DNA of 56,107 bases from Lachnocurva sp029100405 (GTDB lineage Bacteria; Bacillota; Clostridia; Lachnospirales; Lachnospiraceae). Shown here one piece after another: positions 16,295 to 24,701 of the stretch. The position numbers were made by a program, and so were the translations under genes. A model generated the notes under the pieces. That model was not told the origin of the DNA. It worked only from the letters and a program-made list of their open reading frames with translations, and did no database searches. Each line of letters begins with the position of its first letter. Within the stretch, counting starts at the first letter, position 1. Location of the stretch: assembly GCA_046263755.1 (NCBI GenBank), contig JBJYZC010000017.1, positions 1-56,107 on the forward strand, in the 5' to 3' direction.

Positions 16295-16789
16295 TTATCT
16301 ATACTCATTTGGAATTTCGATATGAAGTGTCTCACACAATAACTTCACATCATGTGCATCATTTTCATCAAACTCGTATCCCAGATGGAACATTACTTGA
16401 CTATATGGTTCAATACAGGAAACCTCTATTTCCTCAATTCTTCCTTTACCCGAAAAAGTTTCTACCGGAAAACAATCCCCATCATAAAGAATTTCACCTT
16501 CGTCCGTATATTCAAAACAATGCAAATCAATAATTCTGTTTTTCAAATCTTCCCATACAGTATGGTTCAATGTTGTATATTCCATCTTAATCTCATAAAA
16601 GCCATTAGCTTTCATTATTTCTATAAAGTTCTGATAATCGTTCTTTTCTACAAAAATGTCAATATCATTATGGGCTCTTGACTGATATCCAAGAAGAGCA
16701 TCTACACCCCATCCACCATCAAGAAAGACTTTAATCTCCGCATCTATTGCAAATTGAAGAATCTGTTTTACATCTGTTATATTGACCAT
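16295..16789 (-). CDS. Lnu(C)-like lincosamide nucleotidyltransferase
   Basis: 164 residues from ATG 16789, with GGAG nine bases upstream; an ATG at 16858 has no support. The nucleotidyltransferase signature is clear: VFLDGGWGVDALLGYQSRAH followed by NDIDIFV (the DxD metal site), and a third acidic residue in IIDLHCFEY. Length and pattern match the Lnu(C) type, which adenylylates lincosamides; related enzymes modify aminoglycosides, so the substrate is an inference. It lies just downstream of a broken IS1595-type transposase, the arrangement known from the lnu(C) element MTnSag1/ISSag10. Confidence 0.75.
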   Translation of the reverse strand: MVNITDVKQILQFAIDAEIKVFLDGGWGVDALLGYQSRAHNDIDIFVEKNDYQNFIEIMKANGFYEIKMEYTTLNHTVWEDLKNRIIDLHCFEYTDEGEILYDGDCFPVETFSGKGRIEEIEVSCIEPYSQVMFHLGYEFDENDAHDVKLLCETLHIEIPNEYR

Positions 16790-16812
16790 CTTATCATCTC
16801 CACAAATTCTAA

Positions 16813-17142
16813 TTAGGCGACCAGAGGAACTGCTGGTCTGTTTGATAAATCTCTGCATTTAGCAGTTTTCAATGTTGCCAAAACAAAAGTTAAGAAGATG
16901 TTCCTTTTCTCCATGTCGCTTTCTTTGGCGTAATTTACAAGGTTATTCCACACAAGATAGTTGTTCAGATACTTGGTAGAAACACCGTTAAAGCCACGCA
17001 TAAACCTCTTTAGCTGGCTATGGTAGCTATTGATATGTTGGATATTATAAATGCCTTTCTTGGCTTTGCCAGTCTTTAACTGCACAAGGTCAATGCCATT
17101 GGCATTTAATTCATCTTCAATTGGAGTACTTTTCTCTAGATT
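16813..17142 (-). pseudogene. C-terminal fragment of an IS1595-family transposase
   Basis: The residues INSYHSQLKRFMRGFNGVST then KYLNNYLVW are the hallmark C-terminus of IS1595 (ISXO2-like) transposases. The catalytic N-terminal part is missing. The fragment is fused in frame to an unrelated membrane-protein start at 17143-17382, so the visible 189-residue frame is a chimera. It lies immediately upstream of the lnu(C)-like gene on the same strand. Confidence 0.75.
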
Positions 17143-17382
17143 AGCAGGCCGAACAGCTTTGCCCACTACGTTGTTACTATCTATAAATTTCGACTCAGAT
17201 AACGCATTTTTATTATTTTGCAATAAAGTTGCTCTGGCCTTCTTTTTCTTCTTTTCAGCAATAATGATAAGAAACACGCCGGGAATAATAAAAATCAGGC
17301 TCGCACCTCCCGCACCACCTAAAAGTGCAAGTACTCCTAATACAGTAACAATTATTCCCGGTATTAACGCTAACCTATACAT
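17143..17382 (-). pseudogene. N-terminal fragment of a membrane protein fused to transposase debris
   Basis: The first ~45 residues from ATG 17382 form two hydrophobic segments (LALIPGIIVTVLGVLALLGG and ASLIFIIPGVFLIIIA), followed by a KKKKK stop-transfer-like stretch. The next part, ALSESKFIDSNNVVGKAV, resembles the start of the exonuclease at 14905 (SLSEPKSIDNHIAV). The frame then passes into IS1595 sequence. It may be the lost N-terminus of an exonuclease-type gene (inference). Confidence 0.5.
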
Positions 17383-17486
17383 GAATTTTCCTTCTAAATT
17401 TTCTGAATTCTATTTATCATTCTTGCCATCAATCTTTGATGTACCACTTCAGTTTGCACCCTAATTTTTGATCTTGCACCCTTTTT

Positions 17487-18176
17487 TCATGCGCACATTC
17501 TGGAAGTGTTAAATTGTATCATTTTCGGTCGAATGTTTTCCAGCAGTATCCCGGATGTCGGTTCCAGTATGTTGACGATCATTTTCACAAGTGATTTAGG
17601 CGTAAAGAAAACGCCGTCGTCTTGAGCAACGTTCTTTGCAAACTTATTCAGGAAGTATTCGTAGATACGTCCAATAACATCTCCGCCAACATCATCCAGC
17701 GCATTGTTATTGAAGATTCGGAGAAGCTCTGAGAGAAGCTCATCTGAAAAGATGGTATATTCTTTTGGAAGTACGCCCTTTAACTGTTCGCTCTGATCTT
17801 CTACAAGCAACATTGCGTTGTTTACGGCTGCACCAAGGGACGTAATCGGATCACCATTTCTATCGGTCAAGTTTGCGGCAGAGATGTCCGCCGGAAGGTT
17901 GACGAGATAATCATACTGTGCCTCGCGAGGAAGAAATAGAGCCGACTTCTCTGCAAAATCAATCGCCTCTACAGGTATTACTCGCCCATTCCGCATCGGA
18001 CGATCTTTCAGAATCTCTGCTTCAACCCTTTTGAAGCGTGAATACGCATATCTGAGAAAGATCAGGCCAAGCACAGGCATGCAGTACTGATTCGAGGTGA
18101 GTTTCGAACCTGCACGAAGCAAGTCTGCTGATTCCCACAAGTCTGATTCAAGCTTTTTGATGCTCTTATTGTCCAT
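17487..18176 (-). pseudogene. hsdM: Truncated type I restriction-modification methylase HsdM
   Basis: From ATG 18176 (AAGGAGG about 12 bases upstream) the protein has the HsdM_N helical domain (SIKKLESDLWESADLLRAGS, YCMPVLGLIFLRYAYSRF). It also has the beginning of the methylase domain (GRIYEYFLNKFA, DGVFFTPKSLVKMIVNILEP, then TSGILL). Homology stops exactly where DPACGSGG, the AdoMet-binding motif, should follow. The last 17 residues (ENIRPKMIQFN...) are foreign. No hsdS or hsdR is seen. It cannot methylate DNA. Confidence 0.85.
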
Positions 18177-18365
18177 GCCGTACTGTCTCCTCCTTGTATG
18201 GTTTACATCACTAAAAACGAGGCATAGAGTAATCCAACTTTGCTCCATGCCTAAACTAATACCGCCCTTAGTATGATATTAACCAGTTTTCTGATATTTT
18301 TATAATACCATTTCTTCTACAGTCCTGTCATGAAAAGTTGACCGATAGACTTGTAATCCGATGAG

Positions 18366-18401
18366 AACGAAAAAGCGATGCAGGCATTCAACCCGCATCG
18401 C
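18366..18401 (-). terminator. Terminator at the end of the pilin operon
   Basis: GCGATGC / GCATCGC arms (18375-18381 and 18395-18401), followed on the minus strand by TTTTTCGTT. Confidence 0.7.
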
Positions 18402-18415
18402 CATATCTGTGTCCT

Positions 18416-18574
18416 TTATTTCTGTGTCCACGTTTCTCCGCCGTCCGGAGGATAATAGACCGCTTCCAGTGTTATCAGCATGTAGTTTTTCACATTGTTG
18501 TTTTCATCTAAGGCAAAGGAGGCAGATAAATGATGCCAGACCCCAGTATCGGGCAGTAGTCCGGGATTTCGGAG
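18416..18574 (-). pseudogene. C-terminal remnant of an unidentified gene in the pilin operon
   Basis: The minus strand reads LPDTGVWHHLSASFALDENN then NVKNYMLITLEAVYYPPDGG and ends TWTQK before TAA at 18416. It has no start codon. It lies between the last prepilin gene and the operon terminator. Composition suggests a secreted or pilin-like C-terminal domain. Another frame is open over its upstream part, which suggests a frameshifted, decayed gene. Confidence 0.4.
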
Positions 18575-18614
18575 TCAAAAGGATGACGGGGATCCGGGAT
18601 ATGAGGCTGTTATA

Positions 18615-19592
18615 TTATTCTGCCTCAGGTTTTAAGTTGATTTTCACCCATATGCCATCATTTGTTAATGGTCCAGACGATTCAGTTCCTCCATCATTGT
18701 AAACATAGTAATCATCGCCAACCTTGCAGAGATCCCCCCTATTAACCTTTAGTCTCTTGTTATTGAAATCAGACTGTTTCCAAATCTTGCCAGTAGGCTT
18801 TTCTATGGCATACCAGCCTAATATTTTATCCGGAGTAACTTTCAAAGGCTGATCATATTCTACCGCTTCACTACGGGCACCAAAATAAATAACCCCATTA
18901 TAGCGATATACCATTCCTGGCACAATATTATACCAAAAGTGTGAATTGTCTGGATATCTATCTCTAAGAGCAACTGTCTCCCAATCATTTATCGAAGAAT
19001 TAAAAACATTAGGAAGGTTTGTAGTCATGTTTATATCATCTGGATTTGCTAAAGAACCAGATCCACCACCTAAACTTCCACCAGTGTTTCCGGCAGTACT
19101 TCCACCTCCAGTATTTCCATCAGTACTGCCACCGGCACTTCCTCCAGTACTTCCACCAGTGCTTCCACCAGTGTTTCCACCACCGGTACTTCCGCTACCT
19201 GAGTTTCCACTTCCGTCTCCATAGTGAAGGATCACCTTGTCATCCTTATACTCAACCCATGCTGTGCCGCCTGCTTTCGGATCGCCTCCCTCTATCTCCT
19301 GATACGTGCCCTCCAGGCTTTTCTTCAGCCCGCTGCTCTGCCACCCATCCTTTTTCTGCTTGAGCTCCACGGCACCGAACTTATCCTGGCCGTTTACATT
19401 ACCGCCATCGGTTATTGCCTCCGCCATCACCTCTGCATACTGTGATCGAATGTTCGCCGCGTCCGTCGCTTCTCTGGCTTTTTCAAGCTGTGAGGTAAAG
19501 ATCGGGATGGATATTGCAACCAGTACTCCAATGATGGCGACCACAATGAGGAGTTCCGCAAGTGTGAAACCTTTATTCTTGTTTTTCTTCAT
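18615..19592 (-). CDS. Large prepilin with Gly/Ser/Thr linker and extra C-terminal domain
   Basis: 325 residues, about twice normal pilin length. The leader MKKNKNKG precedes the mature FTLAELLIVVAII with Glu5, the standard prepilin peptidase site. After the N-terminal helix and a ~75-residue region comes a repetitive GGSTGGS-type linker (about 130-185). A ~130-residue domain rich in Trp/Tyr follows (DNSHFWYNIVPGMVYRYNGV...), which looks like an adhesive or carbohydrate-binding module; the family is not identified. It could be a tip adhesin or minor pilin. GAGGTAATCACAA precedes the ATG. Confidence 0.85.
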   Translation of the reverse strand: MKKNKNKGFTLAELLIVVAIIGVLVAISIPIFTSQLEKAREATDAANIRSQYAEVMAEAITDGGNVNGQDKFGAVELKQKKDGWQSSGLKKSLEGTYQEIEGGDPKAGGTAWVEYKDDKVILHYGDGSGNSGSGSTGGGNTGGSTGGSTGGSAGGSTDGNTGGGSTAGNTGGSLGGGSGSLANPDDINMTTNLPNVFNSSINDWETVALRDRYPDNSHFWYNIVPGMVYRYNGVIYFGARSEAVEYDQPLKVTPDKILGWYAIEKPTGKIWKQSDFNNKRLKVNRGDLCKVGDDYYVYNDGGTESSGPLTNDGIWVKINLKPEAE

Positions 19593-19628
19593 TTGTGATT
19601 ACCTCTTCATAATATTACTTCTACCATA

Positions 19629-20477
19629 TTACCCTTTCGGATTCTTCCGATAAATCGTCTGTCCGCTTTGATTAGCAGAAATTCTAGTCCCATTTCCCTT
19701 ATCGTGATACTTCGAAGGATTCCAAGTTCCATCTGCCGTGTACCATTTTCCTTGAATATCATATCCTACCTTCGATAGCGATAGCTTTGGCAAAACAATT
19801 TCATTTACCGAATCAGGCATATTGGCATACATAGCAAAGCTTGAAGACTCCAGTACCGCTTTGGACAGATCCACCTTTTGCAAATTTGTAAAACCACTGA
19901 ACAGATTCTTCGTATTGTCTTCTATTCTCGATCCTTCCGGCGCAACAATCTGCTTTATTTCGTCCGCTGAAACACCGAGTCGCTTAAGTTCATCCCCGAT
20001 CAACTTGTTGCTTAGATTCTTTTCCGAGAATGTCAATGTCTTCGTAGAGGGATCATAAGACAACAATCCCTGAATCCACCGGGCAGTGATGTCAGAACCG
20101 TCGACTGTCACCTCGACAACGGAATCCTTCGGCATACCGGTTGCTCCGGTGATGGAACCATCCGCATCTTCTTTTGTAGATTTCCCATATCCGGACTCCG
20201 ATACCTTTTTGTCCAAATTCATCGTATTTGTTAGATCTATCTTTGTCACGGAGCCATCATTATAAACATAGGATACAGAGCCACTCTCTCCATTACTCAT
20301 ATATTCCGCTGCCGCAGCAGCCTTGGCAGATCTCACATTTGCCTGATCCGTGGCCCTTCTGCTCTTCTCCAGCTGACTGCTAAAGATCGGAATGGATATC
20401 GCGACAAGTACTCCGATTATGGCAACAACGATCAAAAGTTCCGCTAGTGTGAAGCCTTTTTTGTTCTTTGTCCTCAT
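19629..20477 (-). CDS. Prepilin with BspA-like leucine-rich segment
   Basis: From ATG 20477 (AGGAGG nine bases upstream; an ATG at 20516 is unsupported) the leader MRTKNKKG precedes FTLAELLIVVAII. The mature protein of about 274 residues has the helical stem. A middle region follows, then a BspA-type leucine-rich fragment (NLFSGFTNLQKVDLSKAVLE, VNEIVLPKLSLSKVG). The last part, WYTADGTWNPSKYH, resembles a cell-surface repeat. Probably a minor pilin or adhesin exposed on the fibre. It is 36 bases upstream of the next pilin gene. Confidence 0.85.
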   Translation of the reverse strand: MRTKNKKGFTLAELLIVVAIIGVLVAISIPIFSSQLEKSRRATDQANVRSAKAAAAAEYMSNGESGSVSYVYNDGSVTKIDLTNTMNLDKKVSESGYGKSTKEDADGSITGATGMPKDSVVEVTVDGSDITARWIQGLLSYDPSTKTLTFSEKNLSNKLIGDELKRLGVSADEIKQIVAPEGSRIEDNTKNLFSGFTNLQKVDLSKAVLESSSFAMYANMPDSVNEIVLPKLSLSKVGYDIQGKWYTADGTWNPSKYHDKGNGTRISANQSGQTIYRKNPKG

Positions 20478-20639
20478 GGGATCACACCTCCTATGATTAC
20501 TGAAAGCCCGAAACAAGCGGGCTGGATTGTCCGTTTTTTCCGGGTCTCATCGATGTCATGGGTACAGGTAGAGTCTCTGCACCGCTCATTCAATATTGCG
20601 ATACGGCATCCATTATTTGATGTTTTGGTCTATGTTGTG

Positions 20640-20733
20640 TTCTATATTATAGCTGATGTTGGTCCTTTTGTCGTGGTTTATGTTGGTGCTGACTTTGGCG
20701 TTTATATCGTGCTTTACGTTGTCCTGCTCACAA
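20640..20733 (-). repeat. Dispersed intergenic repeat, copy A
   Basis: This closely matches part of 24031-24160. Both copies begin right after the stop codon of an unrelated gene and end near CTATAATATAGAA. Read in one minus-strand frame, both encode a basic QRK...HKPRQKDQ-QL ending in TAA. Confidence 0.6.
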
Positions 20734-21696
20734 TCATGCAAGGAGGTGCCTTCCGTGGTACCAGAGTACCGTTGGATCAAATTCACCCAGCGTTGCCACA
20801 CCGGTATACCCCATCAGCTCTTTCAGCTGTCTGTTCATCTGCTGCAGCTTTTCCCTCACAGCCGGTGTCCCGTTTTTCAGCAGCCCCGGCAGGATGGCAC
20901 GCCCGGTCGAAACAGCATCAGCTCCCAGCGCCATGAGTTTGTATGCATCTCTTCCATCATCCACGGAACAGTCCGCGAAAATCTTCATTTTCCCTGAGAC
21001 TTTCCTGATATCAGGAAGTATCATCGCCGGCGGTACGGCAAATGGCAGTCTGCCGTGATGATGACTGACTACGATTGCATCCACGCCTGCCTTCTCACAG
21101 ATGGCGGCATCCTTTACGCTGAGGACTCCCTTGGCAACAAACGGAACTCCCAATTCATGTGCAGTTTCTGCAAATCCTTCCATATCCTGAGCCGTCAGTG
21201 TGCCCATTTTTTCGCCATCGACCACATCTACATTTCCATCACTTCCGATGCTGTGATCGATATCAATGCCAACCGCAAATGCCGGATGTTTCACCGCGAA
21301 GGCCATCTGACTCCTGATCTTTTCATGATCGGCAAAAGGCTTGATGATGCGAATTGTATCAGCGCCGACTGCGGCAATGTCCGCATAATCCGCGTCGGAC
21401 TCCATGCCGACCCAGTTGACGAGTCCCAGATCCTTTGCCGCCTGCGCATACTCTTCCATAGGCCGATGATCGAGCCCTGCCTTGTTTAAATGCGAAAATG
21501 CCGGCATCATGATCGGAGACGTAAATTTCCGCCCCCAAAGCATCATCGAGATATCTGCCGTATGCGTTCCGATAATGCGCTCTTCTATGAGAATTTCATC
21601 CAAAAAATGCCTTGTGTGCCAGCTTGCGTTCGATGCATCTTTTGGCAGTGCCGGAATAAGCCCCTCCGGTCCCGGCCAGTTTGCTTCTTTTTCCAT
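20734..21696 (-). CDS. FMN-dependent alpha-hydroxy-acid dehydrogenase family protein
   Basis: 320 residues, slightly short for the lactate-dehydrogenase/glycolate-oxidase family. Visible family elements are IMMPAFSHLNKAG near the FMN site, a lysine in PFVAKGVLSVKDA, the catalytic His and Arg in VVSHHHGR, and the phosphate-binding FADCSVDDGRDAYKLMALGA then DAVSTGRAIL. It should oxidise a 2-hydroxy acid to the keto acid using FMN. The electron acceptor and substrate are unknown. GGAGG lies upstream of the ATG. It sits oddly inside the pilin cluster, just downstream of the HD-GYP gene. Confidence 0.8.
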   Translation of the reverse strand: MEKEANWPGPEGLIPALPKDASNASWHTRHFLDEILIEERIIGTHTADISMMLWGRKFTSPIMMPAFSHLNKAGLDHRPMEEYAQAAKDLGLVNWVGMESDADYADIAAVGADTIRIIKPFADHEKIRSQMAFAVKHPAFAVGIDIDHSIGSDGNVDVVDGEKMGTLTAQDMEGFAETAHELGVPFVAKGVLSVKDAAICEKAGVDAIVVSHHHGRLPFAVPPAMILPDIRKVSGKMKIFADCSVDDGRDAYKLMALGADAVSTGRAILPGLLKNGTPAVREKLQQMNRQLKELMGYTGVATLGEFDPTVLWYHGRHLLA

Positions 21697-21806
21697 CTGT
21701 CAACCTCCATACGATAAAAAAACGGTCAGCCATGCTTTCTGCAAAGATACGGTCATTTGGAATTGCCGAATCTCTCGAATGCCGCGATATGCGAATATGT
21801 CCTTAT

Positions 21807-23966
21807 TCAGATCCGCTCTACATTCACTTTCTCCAGATGCTGAAGGAACTCTTCAAATTGACTCACATATTCAGGCGTTTTTCCAGACAGGGTGACAATG
21901 GCAAATCTATCATCGAGGGCGATGCAGAGATCCTTCATGGATAGCCTTGACTTGATCTCGCTCAATCCAGCTTTTTCCTTGAAGGTGAGCAGGAATATAT
22001 CCACATTCCTGTTTCTCTTCTCATCCAGCTTTATGAGAAATGAGATCATGCGGATATAGTCAGGATGATCGATGTGGGTTCCTGTTTCTGTGAGCTCCAG
22101 CATACGTTTTTCAAGGAGAGCAGACTTTAATAGACTTCCGTCCCTCTTCGCCGCCATGCCCTGTATCGTTACCGGATGAATGATGCCTCTGTCGAGAAGA
22201 TTGATGAAGATCTTCGTGATCGCCGGATCAAATTGGCTTCCACTCGCGCGTACAAACTCCTTGCGCACATCCTGGTCAGACAGGCGTCTTCTGTAAACCC
22301 GATCAGAAGTCATGGCATCATAGCTGTCAGCCAGACAGAGAATCCTGGCAACAAGCGGAATCTCACTCCCCGACAGTCCATCCGGATAGCCAGTCCCATC
22401 ATATCTCTCGTGATGGTGGCGGATACCGTCGCTTAATCCCGGAATATCCATGTCCATTCCGGAGAGAATCTCTGAGCCCACCTCTGCGTGCTTCTTCATG
22501 AGGCTGTACTCGTCATCATTGAGGCGTCCCTGTTTGTTGAGAACCGAATCTGCAACGCCCATTTTCCCAATATCGTGCATCAGGCCTATGTAGTGTATTC
22601 TCCGAATATCCTCGTCAGTAAAGCCCCAGTCTGCCGCCATGTTTTTTGCAAGGATCGCAGCATAATAGCCCACTCTCTCCGAATGACCTCCCGTGTACTC
22701 GTCCTTTGCGTCGATTGCCACCGCGATACTTTCAATCATATTGATGACCATTCGGCTGTGCTTCTCCTCCCGCTGTCTGGCAATGCGGATCTGATCCATC
22801 AGGTTCTGAACCAGAGTCGCTGCCGCGAGGAAAATGAGTCCCAGGCTGGAAACGACCCCTAAGCTGTAGAAACGTACTCTGTAGAAGAGCACAAGCTCAA
22901 AGACACCCGTGAACAGAAGGAGGATCATCCCTATTGCCGTTGCGAGGTATTGCCGTATCATACCGCTTTGTATATCCCGGATCACATTGACAGCGGTCAG
23001 AATAATTCCAATGGCAAGCCACACATGCGATGCAGCCATTGTTTGGTAAAACTCAAGTAAGCCTGTGAAATGCAGCACTACGTTGACAATAATCTGCAGC
23101 GTAGACAGCGTGATAATGATGGAATAGGCCCTATGATGTCTTTTGTGCTGAACCGCATCGAAATAAGTGGCAGCAAGCGGAGCAAACAGTTCCATTGCCC
23201 AGTATGCAAAATACTGGGACATGGAAGGTCTTTGAAATATCAGCTGACGAAGTTCCGACTCGCTGAAAATCCATGTTGCGAAATCGACCATGAAGAGGCC
23301 AAGGAAGAAGCCCGCCTCGGCGCTTGCCGATATGCGCTGCATGATTCTAGATGTTATCGCCAGAATAATGCCGAGAATGATCACCACAAATGCGATGGCG
23401 ATCTTCGCCACATTATTTCTTACGATTCTGAACCACACATTATTGCCATAGCCAAAGTAGACCTCATTCAGGTTGATACTTGCCTTTGGCACAACCGTGA
23501 TCGAGATCTCCTTTCCTGCGTCTTCTCTCGTGAGTTCAACGACGTTGTAGGCGCTCGGAATGAAATAGGGCATATTCTTCATGGTCTCCGAGGAATAGGA
23601 TTCCCGGAGCACTCCATTGATCCGAATGTAGATGTCCGCCATAGAGGAGAATGTGATGAGGCTCATACCATCCTTGAGATCGGAAGGCAAGGTATTTCTG
23701 ATCGTCAGCTCTTTGGAGTGTATGGAGGCTTCCCGATAGGGAAGAGTGATTGTCCTGTCCTTCCCACCTTCCGTCATCACCCAGCCTTCATTAAAGGCAG
23801 TGCTTTCAAAAGATCCGACAGGGGCTTCTGAGACTGGTGCATCTGCCGCTGTTGTCTCTGAACCGGTCCTCTTGTCAACAAGCGCAATAAGGGCAGTCAA
23901 AACCGTGACCATCAGCATCACGTACAGGATCCAGCGTACAGTTTTCTCGAGGAGGCGTTTATTCAT
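21807..23966 (-). CDS. Membrane HD-GYP domain protein (probable c-di-GMP phosphodiesterase)
   Basis: 719 residues. There is an N-terminal anchor (about 11-30), an extracytoplasmic beta-rich region to about 185, then about seven hydrophobic segments resembling 7TM-DISM sensors. An HD-GYP domain follows, with HSERVGYYAA, GLMHDIGKMGV, HHHERYDGTGYPDGLSG and RILCLADSYDAMTSDR, so the metal and GYP residues are intact. A C-terminal region of about 120 residues follows. HD-GYP enzymes hydrolyse cyclic di-GMP. Lying in the pilus island, it may tune pilus use (inference). GAGG precedes the ATG. Confidence 0.85.
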   Translation of the reverse strand: MNKRLLEKTVRWILYVMLMVTVLTALIALVDKRTGSETTAADAPVSEAPVGSFESTAFNEGWVMTEGGKDRTITLPYREASIHSKELTIRNTLPSDLKDGMSLITFSSMADIYIRINGVLRESYSSETMKNMPYFIPSAYNVVELTREDAGKEISITVVPKASINLNEVYFGYGNNVWFRIVRNNVAKIAIAFVVIILGIILAITSRIMQRISASAEAGFFLGLFMVDFATWIFSESELRQLIFQRPSMSQYFAYWAMELFAPLAATYFDAVQHKRHHRAYSIIITLSTLQIIVNVVLHFTGLLEFYQTMAASHVWLAIGIILTAVNVIRDIQSGMIRQYLATAIGMILLLFTGVFELVLFYRVRFYSLGVVSSLGLIFLAAATLVQNLMDQIRIARQREEKHSRMVINMIESIAVAIDAKDEYTGGHSERVGYYAAILAKNMAADWGFTDEDIRRIHYIGLMHDIGKMGVADSVLNKQGRLNDDEYSLMKKHAEVGSEILSGMDMDIPGLSDGIRHHHERYDGTGYPDGLSGSEIPLVARILCLADSYDAMTSDRVYRRRLSDQDVRKEFVRASGSQFDPAITKIFINLLDRGIIHPVTIQGMAAKRDGSLLKSALLEKRMLELTETGTHIDHPDYIRMISFLIKLDEKRNRNVDIFLLTFKEKAGLSEIKSRLSMKDLCIALDDRFAIVTLSGKTPEYVSQFEEFLQHLEKVNVERI

Positions 23967-24030
23967 AGTTCAAACCTCAATAGTGATATCGTGCTGAACA
24001 AGAGGCGTCATATTTAATGTTTAGTTAATG

Positions 24031-24160
24031 TTGTTTTCTATATTATAGCTGACCTTGGTCCTTTTGTCGTGGTTTATGTTGTTGCTGACGTTGGTGCTTA
24101 TGACGTGGTTTATATTGCTGCTGACGCTGACGTTTATGTCGTGGTTTACGTTGTCCCTGC
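24031..24160 (-). repeat. Dispersed intergenic repeat, copy B
   Basis: It lies between the GNAT and HD-GYP genes. It contains tandem ~36-base units which, on the minus strand, would read KPRHKRQRQQQY then KPRHKHQRQQQH then KPRQKDQ. It is related to 20640-20733. Confidence 0.6.
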
Positions 24161-24196
24161 TCATCTTCTCGGATAGAAGGGCAAGCAATCCAATCA

Positions 24197-24655
24197 TTAA
24201 AACATAAGGCGCATCTGAACATGTGGGATTCCTGCCTCAATAAAATCCTCAGAAGTCGCCTTAAAGCCTGCCTTCGCATAAAACCCTTCTGCATGCTTCT
24301 GCGACTCGACGTATATTTCTCTTGCATCCAGGCATTCCCTTGCCGCCTGGATCCCGGCATTCAAAAGTTTCCTTCCGGCTCCTGTTCCATGGACCCTTGT
24401 CAGCACTCGTCCCATCTGAACCGTTCCCGGCTCATCTTCCTTCGAGAACATCCGCAGGTATGCTGTGACAAAGCCCGTGGAATCGGTACTAAACACGTGA
24501 AGGCTGTTGTAATCAAGTCCATCCGCATCCGGATAAAGGATCTTCTCTTCTCCCACAAACACATCAGCCCTGGCTCTTAGTATTTCATAAAGCTCATGCG
24601 TCGTTAAGGCATCGAAGGAACGAACATGGAAGCCATTCATTTGAGCAGAAATCAT
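24197..24655 (-). CDS. ElaA-like GNAT acetyltransferase
   Basis: 152 residues of the ElaA subfamily: HELYEILRARADVFVGEEKI at the N-terminus, VQMGRVLTRVHGTGAGRKLL as the acetyl-CoA loop, and IYVESQKHAEGFYAKAGFKA then FIEAGIPHVQMRL at the end. The function of ElaA proteins is poorly defined. GGAGGACACTT precedes ATG 24655. It lies among prepilin genes in the same orientation, with the unknown 103-residue gene just upstream. Confidence 0.85.
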   Translation of the reverse strand: MISAQMNGFHVRSFDALTTHELYEILRARADVFVGEEKILYPDADGLDYNSLHVFSTDSTGFVTAYLRMFSKEDEPGTVQMGRVLTRVHGTGAGRKLLNAGIQAARECLDAREIYVESQKHAEGFYAKAGFKATSEDFIEAGIPHVQMRLMF

Positions 24656-24701
24656 AAGTGTCCTCCATATGCGTATGCAGTCCGGGTTACAATCAGAATT
24701 A

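Noticed and set aside
17455..17485. IS21-type element end (two GGGTGCAA repeats)
   Set aside because: Only two short repeats are visible and no transposase, which is too little for a separate mobile-element call.
18361..18702. 113-residue plus-strand frame
   Set aside because: Shadow of the pilin gene end, the terminator and a remnant on the minus strand.
24043..24360. 105-residue basic frame downstream of the GNAT gene
   Set aside because: It overlaps the GNAT gene in another frame. Only the repetitive last third is of interest and is reported as a repeat.
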